Shown here: positions 1 through 6,810 of the stretch, one piece after another
Layout: each line of letters starts with the position of its first letter
Position numbering within the stretch: the stretch's first letter is position 1
From: Erysipelotrichaceae bacterium
GTDB lineage: Bacteria; Bacillota_I; Bacilli_A; Erysipelotrichales; Erysipelotrichaceae
Assembly: GCA_017419065.1 (NCBI GenBank)
Contig: JAFOMB010000113.1
Coordinates: forward strand, 1-14,375
Length of the DNA stretch: 14,375 nucleotides
Direction of reading: 5' to 3'
Made by a program: the position numbers and the translations under genes
Notes under the pieces: generated by a model
Seen by the model: the letters and a program-made list of their open reading frames with translations, nothing else
The model's database searches: none
Told to the model about the DNA's origin: nothing

Positions 1-306
1 ATCGTCGGAACTCACAACACTTCTACCTTCGTCAAGGAATTCGCCGATGAGGCAGCCGTGATCAAGGAAGGAGAGACATCCGAAGTCATCACAACGACCT
101 ACGGCTATCACATCCTCTATGCGGAAAAGGCTGAAACAGCGGATCTCCTAGCTGATTCCACCTTCCTCAACAGTATGAACACCTTATATCCGAACGCCTA
201 CTACAAGGCTCTTCTGGAAGCAGTAGAGAGCCAGGGCATCGTGATCTCTGATGAAAACCTCCTGAAGGCTCTTCAGGACAGCGCCGCAGAAAGCGAGGAA
301 AACTAA
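1..306 (+). CDS. Parvulin-type peptidyl-prolyl isomerase (PrsA/SurA-like), 3' part only
   Basis: The reading frame is open from base 1 to the TAA at 304-306, so the gene starts upstream of the window and only about 101 C-terminal residues are seen. The segment ending in TTTYGYHILYAEK is the typical last strand of a parvulin domain, which carries a conserved histidine; the preceding FADEAAVIKEGETSEVI matches the helix and loop before it. A further tail of about 55 residues, rich in Glu and Ala, follows. Family knowledge: such proteins act outside the membrane, often as lipoproteins, helping exported proteins fold by proline isomerisation. The signal sequence is off-window, so export is inferred. 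The next gene begins one base after the stop, so the two are surely cotranscribed. Confidence 0.8.
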   Translation: MVGTHNTSTFVKEFADEAAVIKEGETSEVITTTYGYHILYAEKAETADLLADSTFLNSMNTLYPNAYYKALLEAVESQGIVISDENLLKALQDSAAESEEN

Positions 307-307
307 T

Positions 308-1177
308 ATGAAGAAAGTACTTGTCATCCTGCTTTCCCTGCTTCTCTTAGCAGGCTGCTCCGCCAGTGACGGCTATGCCCATGCCTCTAATGAATCCGAT
401 GTGATCTTCACTGCCGGAAAGACAAAATACACCAAGGGCGATCTCTTCTATACGCTTCGTTCCTATGACTATTCCTCTATCGTCATGAACGACATGATCT
501 ATTCCATCATGGAAGCAGAAGGTGTCGATATGACAGAGTATGAAGAATCGGCCGATTCCACGATGGAGATGTACCGTCAGATCTACGGATTAGAGAACTT
601 TGACAGCTACGGCGGCGATGACGCCTTCAAGAAGGCTCTGATCGTCGAACATCATCTTGAACATGAAAAAGAAGAGATGATCGATGAAAAGCTGGATACC
701 TATCTCGAAGAAGATTCTCCTGTTCAGGCCAAAGTTGCCTGGTTCGATGTCAAGGAAGACGCCGAAGCTGTCTTAAAGGAGATCGAAGAAGGTGCTACGA
801 TCGAAATGGCGTCCCTGGCACACGGCTTCAATGGCCAGATCAGCGCGACTGTCTATCTCGACTCCGACTCCACATTACCGCTGCAGGTAAAGGAATACCT
901 CGCCGGCAATACTGAAACCGGTATGGCACCGGTCATCATCGCCATGACGACCACGACGGATGCGGAAGGCAATTCCGTTGAGACTCCGCGCTACTATGTC
1001 ATCGAAGTCCTCTCCAGAGATGTCAACGACTTCAAGGAAGACTACTATGCCCTCAAGAGCGAAGCCATCGAAAACAACGATGTCTTCAAGCGCCTCCTGG
1101 AAGGTCACGAGATCCACTTCTATGATCAGGGAACGCTTGACCTCATGAAGAAGACCTACGAAGGAGTCTTTGAATAA
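308..1177 (+). CDS. Lipoprotein with SurA/PrsA-like foldase architecture and degenerate parvulin region
   Basis: 289 residues. The N-terminus is a clear lipoprotein signal: KK, a hydrophobic run at residues 4-14, then the lipobox LLAGC with the lipidated cysteine at 17. Residues about 32-135 (starting FTAGKTKYTKGDLFYTLRS) resemble the SurA/PrsA N-terminal chaperone segment. Residues about 138-236 follow the parvulin pattern (AKVAWFDVKEDAEAVLKEI, then RYYVIEVLSRD), but the histidines expected in the first strand (A-x-H-I-L) and the last strand (Y-G-Y-H) are absent. The role is probably that of an extracytoplasmic chaperone rather than an active isomerase; that is inference. A purine-rich GAGGAAAA lies about 9 bases before the ATG, inside the end of the upstream foldase gene. 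Its stop overlaps the HIT start by one base. Confidence 0.75.
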   Translation: MKKVLVILLSLLLLAGCSASDGYAHASNESDVIFTAGKTKYTKGDLFYTLRSYDYSSIVMNDMIYSIMEAEGVDMTEYEESADSTMEMYRQIYGLENFDSYGGDDAFKKALIVEHHLEHEKEEMIDEKLDTYLEEDSPVQAKVAWFDVKEDAEAVLKEIEEGATIEMASLAHGFNGQISATVYLDSDSTLPLQVKEYLAGNTETGMAPVIIAMTTTTDAEGNSVETPRYYVIEVLSRDVNDFKEDYYALKSEAIENNDVFKRLLEGHEIHFYDQGTLDLMKKTYEGVFE

Positions 1178-1569
1178 TGTGCGTCTTCTGTGAGATCGTC
1201 AAGGGAAACATCCCTTCTGCCAAAGTCTATGAAGATGATGACTTCCTCGCCATCCTCGACCTCTCCCAGACGACCTTAGACCATACCCTGGTCATGCCGA
1301 AAAAGCACTATGAAAACGTTCTGGAGATGCCGAAGGAAGAAGCGGAAGCCCTGATGGGAAAAGCTCAGGAAGTCGCAAAGCTCCTGACAGAGAAACTCCA
1401 TCCTGCCGGCATGAACATCCTCCTCAACTGCAATGAGGCTGCCGGGCAGAGCGTCATGCATACGCATGTCCATCTCATCCCGCGCTATGATGAAAGCGAC
1501 GGCATAGAGATCCACTTCCATGAAAGCGGAAGAGATCTCAATGAAGTTCTCGCAAAAATAAAAGGCTAG
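1177..1569 (+). CDS. HIT-family nucleotide hydrolase (histidine triad protein)
   Basis: 130 residues, full length for a bacterial HIT protein. The family signature is plain: HTHVHLIPRY with H95, H97 and H99, of which the middle histidine is the nucleophile in the family. The N-terminal CxxC (C2, C5) is the zinc-binding pair seen in many Bacillota HIT proteins. Members hydrolyse purine nucleoside phosphoramidates or dinucleotide polyphosphates in the cytosol; the substrate here cannot be told from sequence. The start shares one base with the stop of the upstream lipoprotein (TAATG), and AAGGAG lies about 10 bases before it. In Bacillus subtilis hit also lies near prsA, so the association with foldase genes is a known context. 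The stop codon sits in the terminator stem. Confidence 0.9.
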   Translation: MCVFCEIVKGNIPSAKVYEDDDFLAILDLSQTTLDHTLVMPKKHYENVLEMPKEEAEALMGKAQEVAKLLTEKLHPAGMNILLNCNEAAGQSVMHTHVHLIPRYDESDGIEIHFHESGRDLNEVLAKIKG

Positions 1570-1594
1570 CTCACTGAGCTGGCCTTTCTTTTTC
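1561..1594. terminator. Bidirectional rho-independent terminator between convergent genes
   Basis: A 12-bp stem (1561-1572 pairs with 1576-1587, one G-T wobble) closes a 3-base loop. On the + strand it is followed by CTTTTTTC; on the - strand by TATTTTTG after the arm's own T's. It can therefore serve both the HIT gene and the convergent hydrolase gene. Both stop codons lie inside it (TAG at 1567-1569 on +, TGA at 1573-1571 on -). Confidence 0.85.
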
Positions 1595-2266
1595 GTCTGT
1601 ATCGATGGAAACGATCCCGAGATCATAACGCCTTATTCTCTTCCCGTGAAAGTCCAGGGATTCATAAGGGACTTCATCTTTCAAGATCTTTTCCGCTCCC
1701 TCATAGAGCGTTCTGATGACTTCCTTATCGACCAGGATGTCGCCGTGACAGCTGACACAGCAGTCGAATTCTTCTTTCCTTGCATAGATCTTCTTTAAGG
1801 AATCGATATAGGAATACAGGTTCCTCATCTGTCCGTGCATGAAGATGTTGCTGTGGGTCTGGACGCTGTCTCCGGAAAACAGGAGTCTGTACTTCTTATC
1901 GAGCAGGCAGATAGAACCGGGCGTATGTCCCGGTGTGTAGATCACTTCGATCTCCCGGTCACCGAGGTCGATGATCCCGCCGTCTTTCAGAAACCGGTAA
2001 GTCTGTCCTTCGATGTGCTTATAGTTGACAAGCTCCGCCGGATGGATGTGGACTTCCTTAAAGAAGGCGTTACCGCCGCAGTGGTCCATGTCTCCATGGC
2101 TCATATAGAGGCTTACAGGCTTCTCTGTGACCTCTTTACACTTATCCAATACATCCGGTATGTCCATGCAGGTATCGAGCAGGAGAGCTTCTTTCTCCCC
2201 TTCCAGCAGATAGCCCCGGACAAAGCCGTTGTCCAGGATGAAGGTCGACTCATTCAGTTTTTCCAT
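1571..2266 (-). CDS. Metallo-beta-lactamase-fold hydrolase
   Basis: 231 residues from the ATG at 2266. A GTG directly before it (2269) is possible, but AGGGG lies 7 bases before the ATG and only 4 before the GTG. The fold is shown by SHGDMDHCGG (H57, D59, D61, H62), YTPGHTPGS (H114), FSGDS (D133) and CHGD (H174), the ordered metal ligands of the glyoxalase II/MBL superfamily. The second histidine of the usual HxHxDH is Asp (HxDxDH). This is a cytosolic metal-dependent hydrolase of unknown substrate, with glyoxalase II-like thioester hydrolysis only one of several options. The start overlaps the ymdB stop (TGATG), implying translational coupling at the end of the rny-ymdB unit. Confidence 0.8.
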   Translation of the reverse strand: MEKLNESTFILDNGFVRGYLLEGEKEALLLDTCMDIPDVLDKCKEVTEKPVSLYMSHGDMDHCGGNAFFKEVHIHPAELVNYKHIEGQTYRFLKDGGIIDLGDREIEVIYTPGHTPGSICLLDKKYRLLFSGDSVQTHSNIFMHGQMRNLYSYIDSLKKIYARKEEFDCCVSCHGDILVDKEVIRTLYEGAEKILKDEVPYESLDFHGKRIRRYDLGIVSIDTDEKERPAQ

Positions 2267-3057
2267 CACTGTTCCCCTTCCGGTCTGATCTGGATACGTC
2301 TGATGGAGACTGCCTTTCTTTCGGTATCATCAATACTGATGACGGCACCGCATAAGACAGCTCTTCCTTCGGCGATCGTATATCTCGTCTTCTCCATGTG
2401 GATGCGATGACGGATAGACTCTTCGATATCCCGGCCGATGACGCTGTCATAAGGTCCGCACATCCCCACATCCGTAATGAAGGCACAGTTGCCTATCATC
2501 CTCTCATCCGCTGTCTGTACATGGGTATGCGTCCCAACACAGACATCGATGACATCCTGATAGTATTCGCAGAAGATCCTCTTCTCCGCTGTCGTCTCCC
2601 CGTGGTAGTCGACAAAGTAGATATCGATATCTTCCTTTTCCGTCTTCTCCAGGATCTCCTCCATCTTTTCATAAGGATCCGAAGAGATGTCATTCATCAG
2701 GACATCCCCCAGGAGATTGATCAGACAGAAGCGTATCCCGTACTTTTCAAAGATGAGATGGGAGTCTTCCTTCTCGTTGAGAAGATGATTGGACGGCAAG
2801 ACCATCCTGTCCATCTCCTCGATATGATCATAGATCTCTTTTTTGGAGAAGGCGTGATTGCCCATGGTGATATAATCAGCTCCGGCGGCGATCAGTTCAT
2901 CATAGAGACGCTTGGTGAGACCCTTGCCATGAGCGGCATTCTCGCCGTTGACGATCGTCAATGAGATATCATATTCCTTCTTCAGAGAAGACAAAAGGGA
3001 AGAGACGATGTCTCTTCCGCTTTTTCCTACGATATCTCCTAAAAACAGTATATTCAT
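2266..3057 (-). CDS. ymdB: YmdB-type metallophosphoesterase (TIGR00282 family)
   Basis: 263 residues, the usual length. Metallophosphoesterase motifs appear in order: FLGDIVGKSGR (D8), NGEN (37-40), GNHAF (N67, H68), DYHGE (H152) and GTHTHVQTAD (H177, H179). The family, studied as YmdB in Bacillus subtilis, is a cytosolic phosphodiesterase that acts on 2',3'-cyclic nucleotides or cAMP in vitro and affects biofilm and motility gene expression. It lies directly after rny with a 1-base TAATG overlap, the same order as in Bacillus. The family usually reads GNHTWD after the asparagine; here it is GNHAFS, a small deviation outside the metal ligands. Confidence 0.93.
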   Translation of the reverse strand: MNILFLGDIVGKSGRDIVSSLLSSLKKEYDISLTIVNGENAAHGKGLTKRLYDELIAAGADYITMGNHAFSKKEIYDHIEEMDRMVLPSNHLLNEKEDSHLIFEKYGIRFCLINLLGDVLMNDISSDPYEKMEEILEKTEKEDIDIYFVDYHGETTAEKRIFCEYYQDVIDVCVGTHTHVQTADERMIGNCAFITDVGMCGPYDSVIGRDIEESIRHRIHMEKTRYTIAEGRAVLCGAVISIDDTERKAVSIRRIQIRPEGEQ

Positions 3058-4613
3058 TACTTCGCGACTTCGTTGGCACGCATTTCACGGATGACCGTGA
3101 CTTTGATCTGTCCAGGATAAGTCAGTTCGTTTTCGATACGGTCCTTGATCTCTCTGGCGATCACATGACACTTGTCATCGGATACCTTGTCAGGGAGAAC
3201 CATGACACGCACTTCTCTGCCGGCCTGGATCGCATAGGCTTTCTCGACGCCGTCAAATTCATTGGCGATCTTCTCGAGAGATTCCAGACGGTTGATGTAG
3301 TTTTCAATGCCTTCATATCTCGCACCCGGTCTGGCAGCACTCAGAGCATCCGCAGCCGCCACGAGCTGGGAGATGACACCCTTCGCCGGCACATCGCCGT
3401 GGTGGGATTCGATCGCATTGACGACAACGGCATTTTCGCCGTGTTTCTTCGCCAGTTTGGCACCCAGTTCAACATGGGTCCCATCCTGTTCAAAGTCGAT
3501 CGCTTTACCGATATCATGGAGAAGTCCGGCTCTCTTGGCCAGGTTCTGATTGAGACCCAGCTCGGCAGCCATCATGCCGGCGAAGGCAGCGACTTCCATG
3601 GAGTGTTCAAGACCGTTCTGGCCATAGCTGTATCTGTAGCGCATACGTCCCAGCATCTTGACCAGTTCCTTGTCGATCCTGCCGATCTGCATCTTGAAGC
3701 AGGCTTCCTCACCATACTTCATGATGCTCTCATCCATTTCCTTGCGGGCCTTGTTGACGACATCCTCGATGCGTCCCGGCTGGATACGTCCGTCTTTGAT
3801 GAGTGTTTCAAGAGCCTGTCTGGCGATCTCACGGCGGATCGGATCGAAGCAGGAGATCGTGATGACTTCCGGCGTATCATCGATGATGAGGTCGACACCC
3901 GTCGCCTGTTCAATGGCGCGGATGTTTCTGCCTTCACGGCCGATGATGCGGCCCTTCATCTCTTCGGAAGGCAGGGATACGACAGAGACCGTACGGTCTA
4001 AGGCTTCTTCCTGCGAATAGCGCTGGATGGCAGTAGCGATGATCTCCTGTGCGTTGACTCTCGCCTTGGCCTTCGCCTCTTCTTCCTGTTCGCGGATATA
4101 GGCGGCGACTTCGTTCTCCATCTTCTTTTCAACCACTTCCATGAGCTTCTGATGCGCCTCTTCCTGAGTCATGTTGGAAACACGCTCTAAAAGTGCGATC
4201 TGCCCATCGATACGTGATTGCAGGTCAGCTTCCATCTTATCCAGTTGTGCATTCTTTTCTTCAGCTTTTCTGATCTTCTCGTCTAAGTTCTTTTCTTTTT
4301 TTGTCAAGTTCTCATCACGGAAATTGAGAGAGTCTTCTCTTCTCTGGAGCTTGTTTTCCTGCGAAGTGAGTTCGCCTTTTCTCTCCTTGATTTCCTTTTC
4401 AGCTTGAAGCTTCAAATCATAGACCTGTGTCTTTCCGTCGAGGACAGCCTGTTTCACGGTACTCTTGGCTTCTGCTTCCGCATCTTCCAGGATCTTCTTC
4501 GCTTCCCTCTTGGCACCGGTGATGTTCATGTTGTTCAGGATGAACATGATGACAACACCGATCGCAAGGCCTATTAAACCAAATAAAACGGAAGTTACAT
4601 TGAATTCATTCAT
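3057..4613 (-). CDS. rny: Ribonuclease Y
   Basis: 518 residues, typical length. The start is the ATG at 4613, preceded by GGAGG with 7-base spacing; an in-frame ATG at 4655 would add 14 residues unlike the family and lies in the leader. Order of domains: N-terminal membrane helix (about 8-26), long charged coiled coil (about 35-200), KH domain with GREG loop (225-228, GRIIGREGRNIRAIE), then the HD domain with HD at 366-367 (LLHDIGKAID) and a C-terminal RNase Y-specific region. It is a membrane-anchored endoribonuclease that starts mRNA decay and often assembles with other RNA degradation proteins. It has its own candidate promoter after the recA hairpin and runs into ymdB. Confidence 0.97.
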   Translation of the reverse strand: MNEFNVTSVLFGLIGLAIGVVIMFILNNMNITGAKREAKKILEDAEAEAKSTVKQAVLDGKTQVYDLKLQAEKEIKERKGELTSQENKLQRREDSLNFRDENLTKKEKNLDEKIRKAEEKNAQLDKMEADLQSRIDGQIALLERVSNMTQEEAHQKLMEVVEKKMENEVAAYIREQEEEAKAKARVNAQEIIATAIQRYSQEEALDRTVSVVSLPSEEMKGRIIGREGRNIRAIEQATGVDLIIDDTPEVITISCFDPIRREIARQALETLIKDGRIQPGRIEDVVNKARKEMDESIMKYGEEACFKMQIGRIDKELVKMLGRMRYRYSYGQNGLEHSMEVAAFAGMMAAELGLNQNLAKRAGLLHDIGKAIDFEQDGTHVELGAKLAKKHGENAVVVNAIESHHGDVPAKGVISQLVAAADALSAARPGARYEGIENYINRLESLEKIANEFDGVEKAYAIQAGREVRVMVLPDKVSDDKCHVIAREIKDRIENELTYPGQIKVTVIREMRANEVAK

Positions 4614-4659
4614 GATGTACCTCCATTCGTTACTTTGATCTGGGTAAAATCCCACTAAA

Positions 4660-4688
4660 ATAATACTATAAACGGGACATTTTCACAA
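4660..4688 (-). promoter_or_regulatory. Candidate sigma-A promoter of rny-ymdB-MBL operon
   Basis: On the minus strand TTGTGA (4688-4683) and TATTAT (4665-4660) are separated by exactly 17 bases. The -10 matches 5 of 6 consensus bases, the -35 matches 4. The start point would fall near 4653, giving a leader of about 40 bases with a strong GGAGG. Confidence 0.65.
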
Positions 4689-4689
4689 T

Positions 4690-4717
4690 TTAAAATGCAG
4701 GAATCAGTCCTGCATTT
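4690..4717 (-). terminator. Hairpin at recA 3' end, probable (weak) terminator
   Basis: A 10-bp perfect stem (4717-4708 with 4702-4693) closes a 5-base loop. The tail is TAAATTG after the T-rich arm, so the U-tract is poor and readthrough into rny is possible. The recA stop codon TGA (4706-4704) is in the loop. The next promoter starts right after it. Confidence 0.6.
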
Positions 4718-5738
4718 CATTCTTCTTATTGAGTTCCGCCTTCACCTTGGCAGTGATCTCTTCATCGATCGCCGGATTGGCCTTGAGGTAGCCTCTGACT
4801 GCTTCAAAACCCTGGCCGATCTTTTCGCCGTTGTAGGAGAACCAGGAACCGGACTTCTCTAAAATGCCCAGTTCGACACCGAGGTTGATCACTTCCGAGA
4901 TATGGGAGATGCCTTCGCCATAGTAGATCTCTACCTGGCAGGACTTGAAAGGCGGCGCGACCTTATTCTTTGCGACCTTGACGTTGACCTTGTTGCCGAT
5001 GATCTCGGAACCGTTCTTGATCGCTTCGGACTTTCTGACTTCCATACGGATCGTCGCATAGAACTTCAGGGCACGTCCGCCGGTCGTGACTTCCGGATTG
5101 CCGAACATGACACCGACTTTTTCTCTGAGCTGGTTGATGAAGATCGTCGTACAGTTATTGGCATTCATGGCACCGGCCATTTTTCTCATAGCCTTGGACA
5201 TCAGACGGGCATGGAGACCGATATTGGAGTCTCCCATTTCGCCATCCAGTTCTGCCTGCGGGACCAGAGCTGCGACCGAGTCGATGACGACCAGATCGAT
5301 GGCGCCGGAACGGATCAGCACTTCCGCGATCTCCAGAGCCTGTTCACCGGAATCCGGCTGCGAGAGGATCAGTTCATCGACATCGACGCCGAGGTTCTTG
5401 GCATAACGCGGATCGATGGCGTGCTCCGCATCGATGAACGCGGCCTTTCCGCCGTCCTTCTGACACTCGGCGATGGCCTGTAAAGCCAGTGTCGTCTTAC
5501 CGGAAGACTCCGGTCCGTAGATCTCGACGATCCTTCCGCGCGGGAAGCCGCCGACACCGAGAATATGGTCGATCGATAAAGAACCGGAGGAGATGACATC
5601 GACATCCACATTGGCATGTTCGCCAAGCTTCATGATCGATCCCTTTCCGTACTGCTTCTCGATCTGTTTCAGTGCTTCATTGAGCATCTGTTCCTTTTTG
5701 TCCTGAGTCTTTACGTTTTCTTCGTTTGTCTTTGGCAT
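4704..5738 (-). CDS. recA: Recombinase RecA
   Basis: 344 residues, full length. Walker A GPESSGKT at 75-82, the adjoining IDAEHAIDPRYAKNLGVD, Walker B region LVVIDSVAALVPQAELDGEMGD, loop L1 and L2 regions and INQLREKVGVMFGNPEVTTGG are all intact. It forms the ATP-dependent filament on single-stranded DNA for strand exchange and stimulates LexA cleavage. AGGAGGG lies about 10 bases before the ATG. The gap to pgsA is 48 bases with no convincing terminator or promoter, so recA is probably cotranscribed with pgsA. No Bacillus-type LexA box (CGAAC-N4-GTTCG) is visible before recA or pgsA. cinA, often between pgsA and recA, is absent. Confidence 0.98.
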   Translation of the reverse strand: MPKTNEENVKTQDKKEQMLNEALKQIEKQYGKGSIMKLGEHANVDVDVISSGSLSIDHILGVGGFPRGRIVEIYGPESSGKTTLALQAIAECQKDGGKAAFIDAEHAIDPRYAKNLGVDVDELILSQPDSGEQALEIAEVLIRSGAIDLVVIDSVAALVPQAELDGEMGDSNIGLHARLMSKAMRKMAGAMNANNCTTIFINQLREKVGVMFGNPEVTTGGRALKFYATIRMEVRKSEAIKNGSEIIGNKVNVKVAKNKVAPPFKSCQVEIYYGEGISHISEVINLGVELGILEKSGSWFSYNGEKIGQGFEAVRGYLKANPAIDEEITAKVKAELNKKNEMQD

Positions 5739-5786
5739 TTCAGTAATACCCTCCTAATACATTCTTACCGGCAAGAGGCCGTTTTC

Positions 5787-6380
5787 CTACATCGATTCGA
5801 AAATAAATTCCTTGACCTGCATGAAATAGGAATAACCGCCGGCTACGGATACAAAGGCAGTGAACCAGATCAGCAGATCGCTGATCGGCAGATAGTAGAG
5901 TTCAAACGGCAGATTGTTCAATAATACCAGAATGATCGTGAACATCTGCAGGACCGTCTTGAGCTTGCCGAGCATCCCGGCAGCCACGACGACACCGTTC
6001 TGTGCTGCCAGCATACGGCAGCCGTCGACGATGATATCTCTCGCCAGCATGATGACGACCGGTAAAAACGGGATCATCCCCTTCACTGCTAACGTGACAA
6101 GAACAGACGTGGTGAGAAGCTTGTCAGCGATCGGATCCGCGAATTTTCCGAACGTCGTGATGAGATTGTTCTTGCGGGCCAGATGACCGTCCAGATAGTC
6201 CGTAAAGGAAGCGATCGCGAAGATCGCCAGCACGATCAGATTCAGTAACGGAAGCGATACGTGTCCGATCTGAAAGACCGGCAATGTGATACCGGCACTC
6301 TGGTAAGGGAAGAGCCATATCAGCATTACGACCGGTACCAGGATGATACGGATGATCGTCAGTTTGTTAGGTAAATTCAT
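5787..6380 (-). CDS. pgsA: CDP-diacylglycerol-glycerol-3-phosphate 3-phosphatidyltransferase
   Basis: 197 residues with several hydrophobic helices. The CDP-alcohol phosphotransferase signature D-G-x2-A-R-x8-G-x3-D-x3-D is complete: D64, G65, A68, R69, G78, D82, D86 (DYLDGHLARKN, then GKFADPIADK). The enzyme makes phosphatidylglycerol phosphate, the committed step toward phosphatidylglycerol and cardiolipin, in the cytoplasmic membrane. The N-terminus MNLPNKLTIIRI is typical of PgsA and supports this start; AAAGG lies 7 bases upstream. It is the first gene of the pgsA-recA unit, as commonly found in Bacillota. Confidence 0.95.
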   Translation of the reverse strand: MNLPNKLTIIRIILVPVVMLIWLFPYQSAGITLPVFQIGHVSLPLLNLIVLAIFAIASFTDYLDGHLARKNNLITTFGKFADPIADKLLTTSVLVTLAVKGMIPFLPVVIMLARDIIVDGCRMLAAQNGVVVAAGMLGKLKTVLQMFTIILVLLNNLPFELYYLPISDLLIWFTAFVSVAGGYSYFMQVKEFIFESM

Positions 6381-6399
6381 AGTTCTGCCTTTCTACATC

Positions 6400-6428
6400 A
6401 GTATAATCAACACTTGAAATTTAATCAA
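6400..6428 (-). promoter_or_regulatory. Candidate sigma-A promoter of pgsA(-recA)
   Basis: On the minus strand TTGATT (6428-6423) and TATACT (6405-6400) are 17 bases apart. The start point would be near 6393, leaving a leader of about 13 bases that holds the AAAGG ribosome site. An imperfect inverted repeat, ACTTGA (6412-6417) and TCAAGT (6425-6430), overlaps the -35. Confidence 0.65.
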
Positions 6429-6438
6429 GTTATCTGCT

Positions 6439-6466
6439 CAAAGAAAAGAAGAGACTTCTCTTCTTT
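6439..6466 (-). terminator. Rho-independent terminator of rnpB
   Basis: AAAGAAGAG/CTCTTCTTT form a stem of 9-10 bp (6445-6454 with 6457-6466) with a tight loop; on the minus strand TCTTTG follows the T-rich arm. It lies 6-33 bases past the RNase P RNA 3' end and separates it from pgsA. The stem is AT-rich but long. Confidence 0.7.
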
Positions 6467-6471
6467 ATGAA

Positions 6472-6803
6472 AACATTCAATAAGCCATGTTCTGTACTGG
6501 ACAATCATTTATCTGCGCATTGCTGCGCCTCTGCTTTCCCTTCATTTCGTTCCGCAGAGTTCCCCTACCAAATTTGGGTTTCTCGCTTGTGGGGTTTATC
6601 ACGTTCCACTCTTCCGTTTCCGGAAGACTCGTCTCTTTGACACTTTTACAGGCTCTTTCCATAGTTTCCCTTAGGAAGTACACCAGCCGTCAGGGTTGCC
6701 CCTGCCTAAGCTTATTGTTTCGCTTAGCACAAACACTACTATCATCTCAGATAGTGCGAGCATGGACTTTCCTCTGCCTTGCGGCAGCGATTGTCTGAAT
6801 GTT
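6472..6803 (-). ncRNA. rnpB: RNase P RNA, type B (Bacillus type)
   Basis: The catalytic RNA that matures tRNA 5' ends, about 332 bases. Read on the minus strand, conserved pieces occur in order: GACAATCGCT near the 5' end, GAGGAAAGTCC (6774-6764), GACGGC, the hallmark type B region GAGAAACCCAAATTTGG with TAGGGGAA (6584-6560), GATAAATGATTG and ACAGAACATGGCTTAT near the 3' end. AACATTCA (6803-6796) pairs with TGAATGTT (6479-6472) to close helix P1, which fixes the ends to within a few bases. It is shorter than the roughly 400-base Bacillus RNA, partly because the segment after GATGATTG that forms P19 there is missing. It follows gpsB by 7 bases, as in other Bacillota. This and its flanks fill the otherwise gene-free 6381-6810. 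Confidence 0.95.
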
Positions 6804-6810
6804 GTTTCCC

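Noticed and set aside
1835..2410. 191-codon + frame across the MBL and ymdB genes
   Set aside because: It crosses two well-supported coupled genes on the minus strand and has no family features.
2961..4001. 346-codon open frame antisense to rny
   Set aside because: Rny is unmistakable on the other strand; the antisense frame has no motif or ribosome site and has shadow composition.
4614..4655. N-terminal extension of rny to 4655
   Set aside because: GGAGG is placed 7 bases before the ATG at 4613, and the extension lies within the leader just downstream of the predicted promoter.
5767..5782. Small inverted repeat between pgsA and recA as a terminator
   Set aside because: Only 4-5 pairs (CGGC/GCCG) and no U-tract follow; recA is more likely cotranscribed with pgsA.
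6477..6798. Short frames on both strands in the gpsB-pgsA gap
   Set aside because: The region is explained by the RNase P RNA with conserved structure; the frames are incidental.
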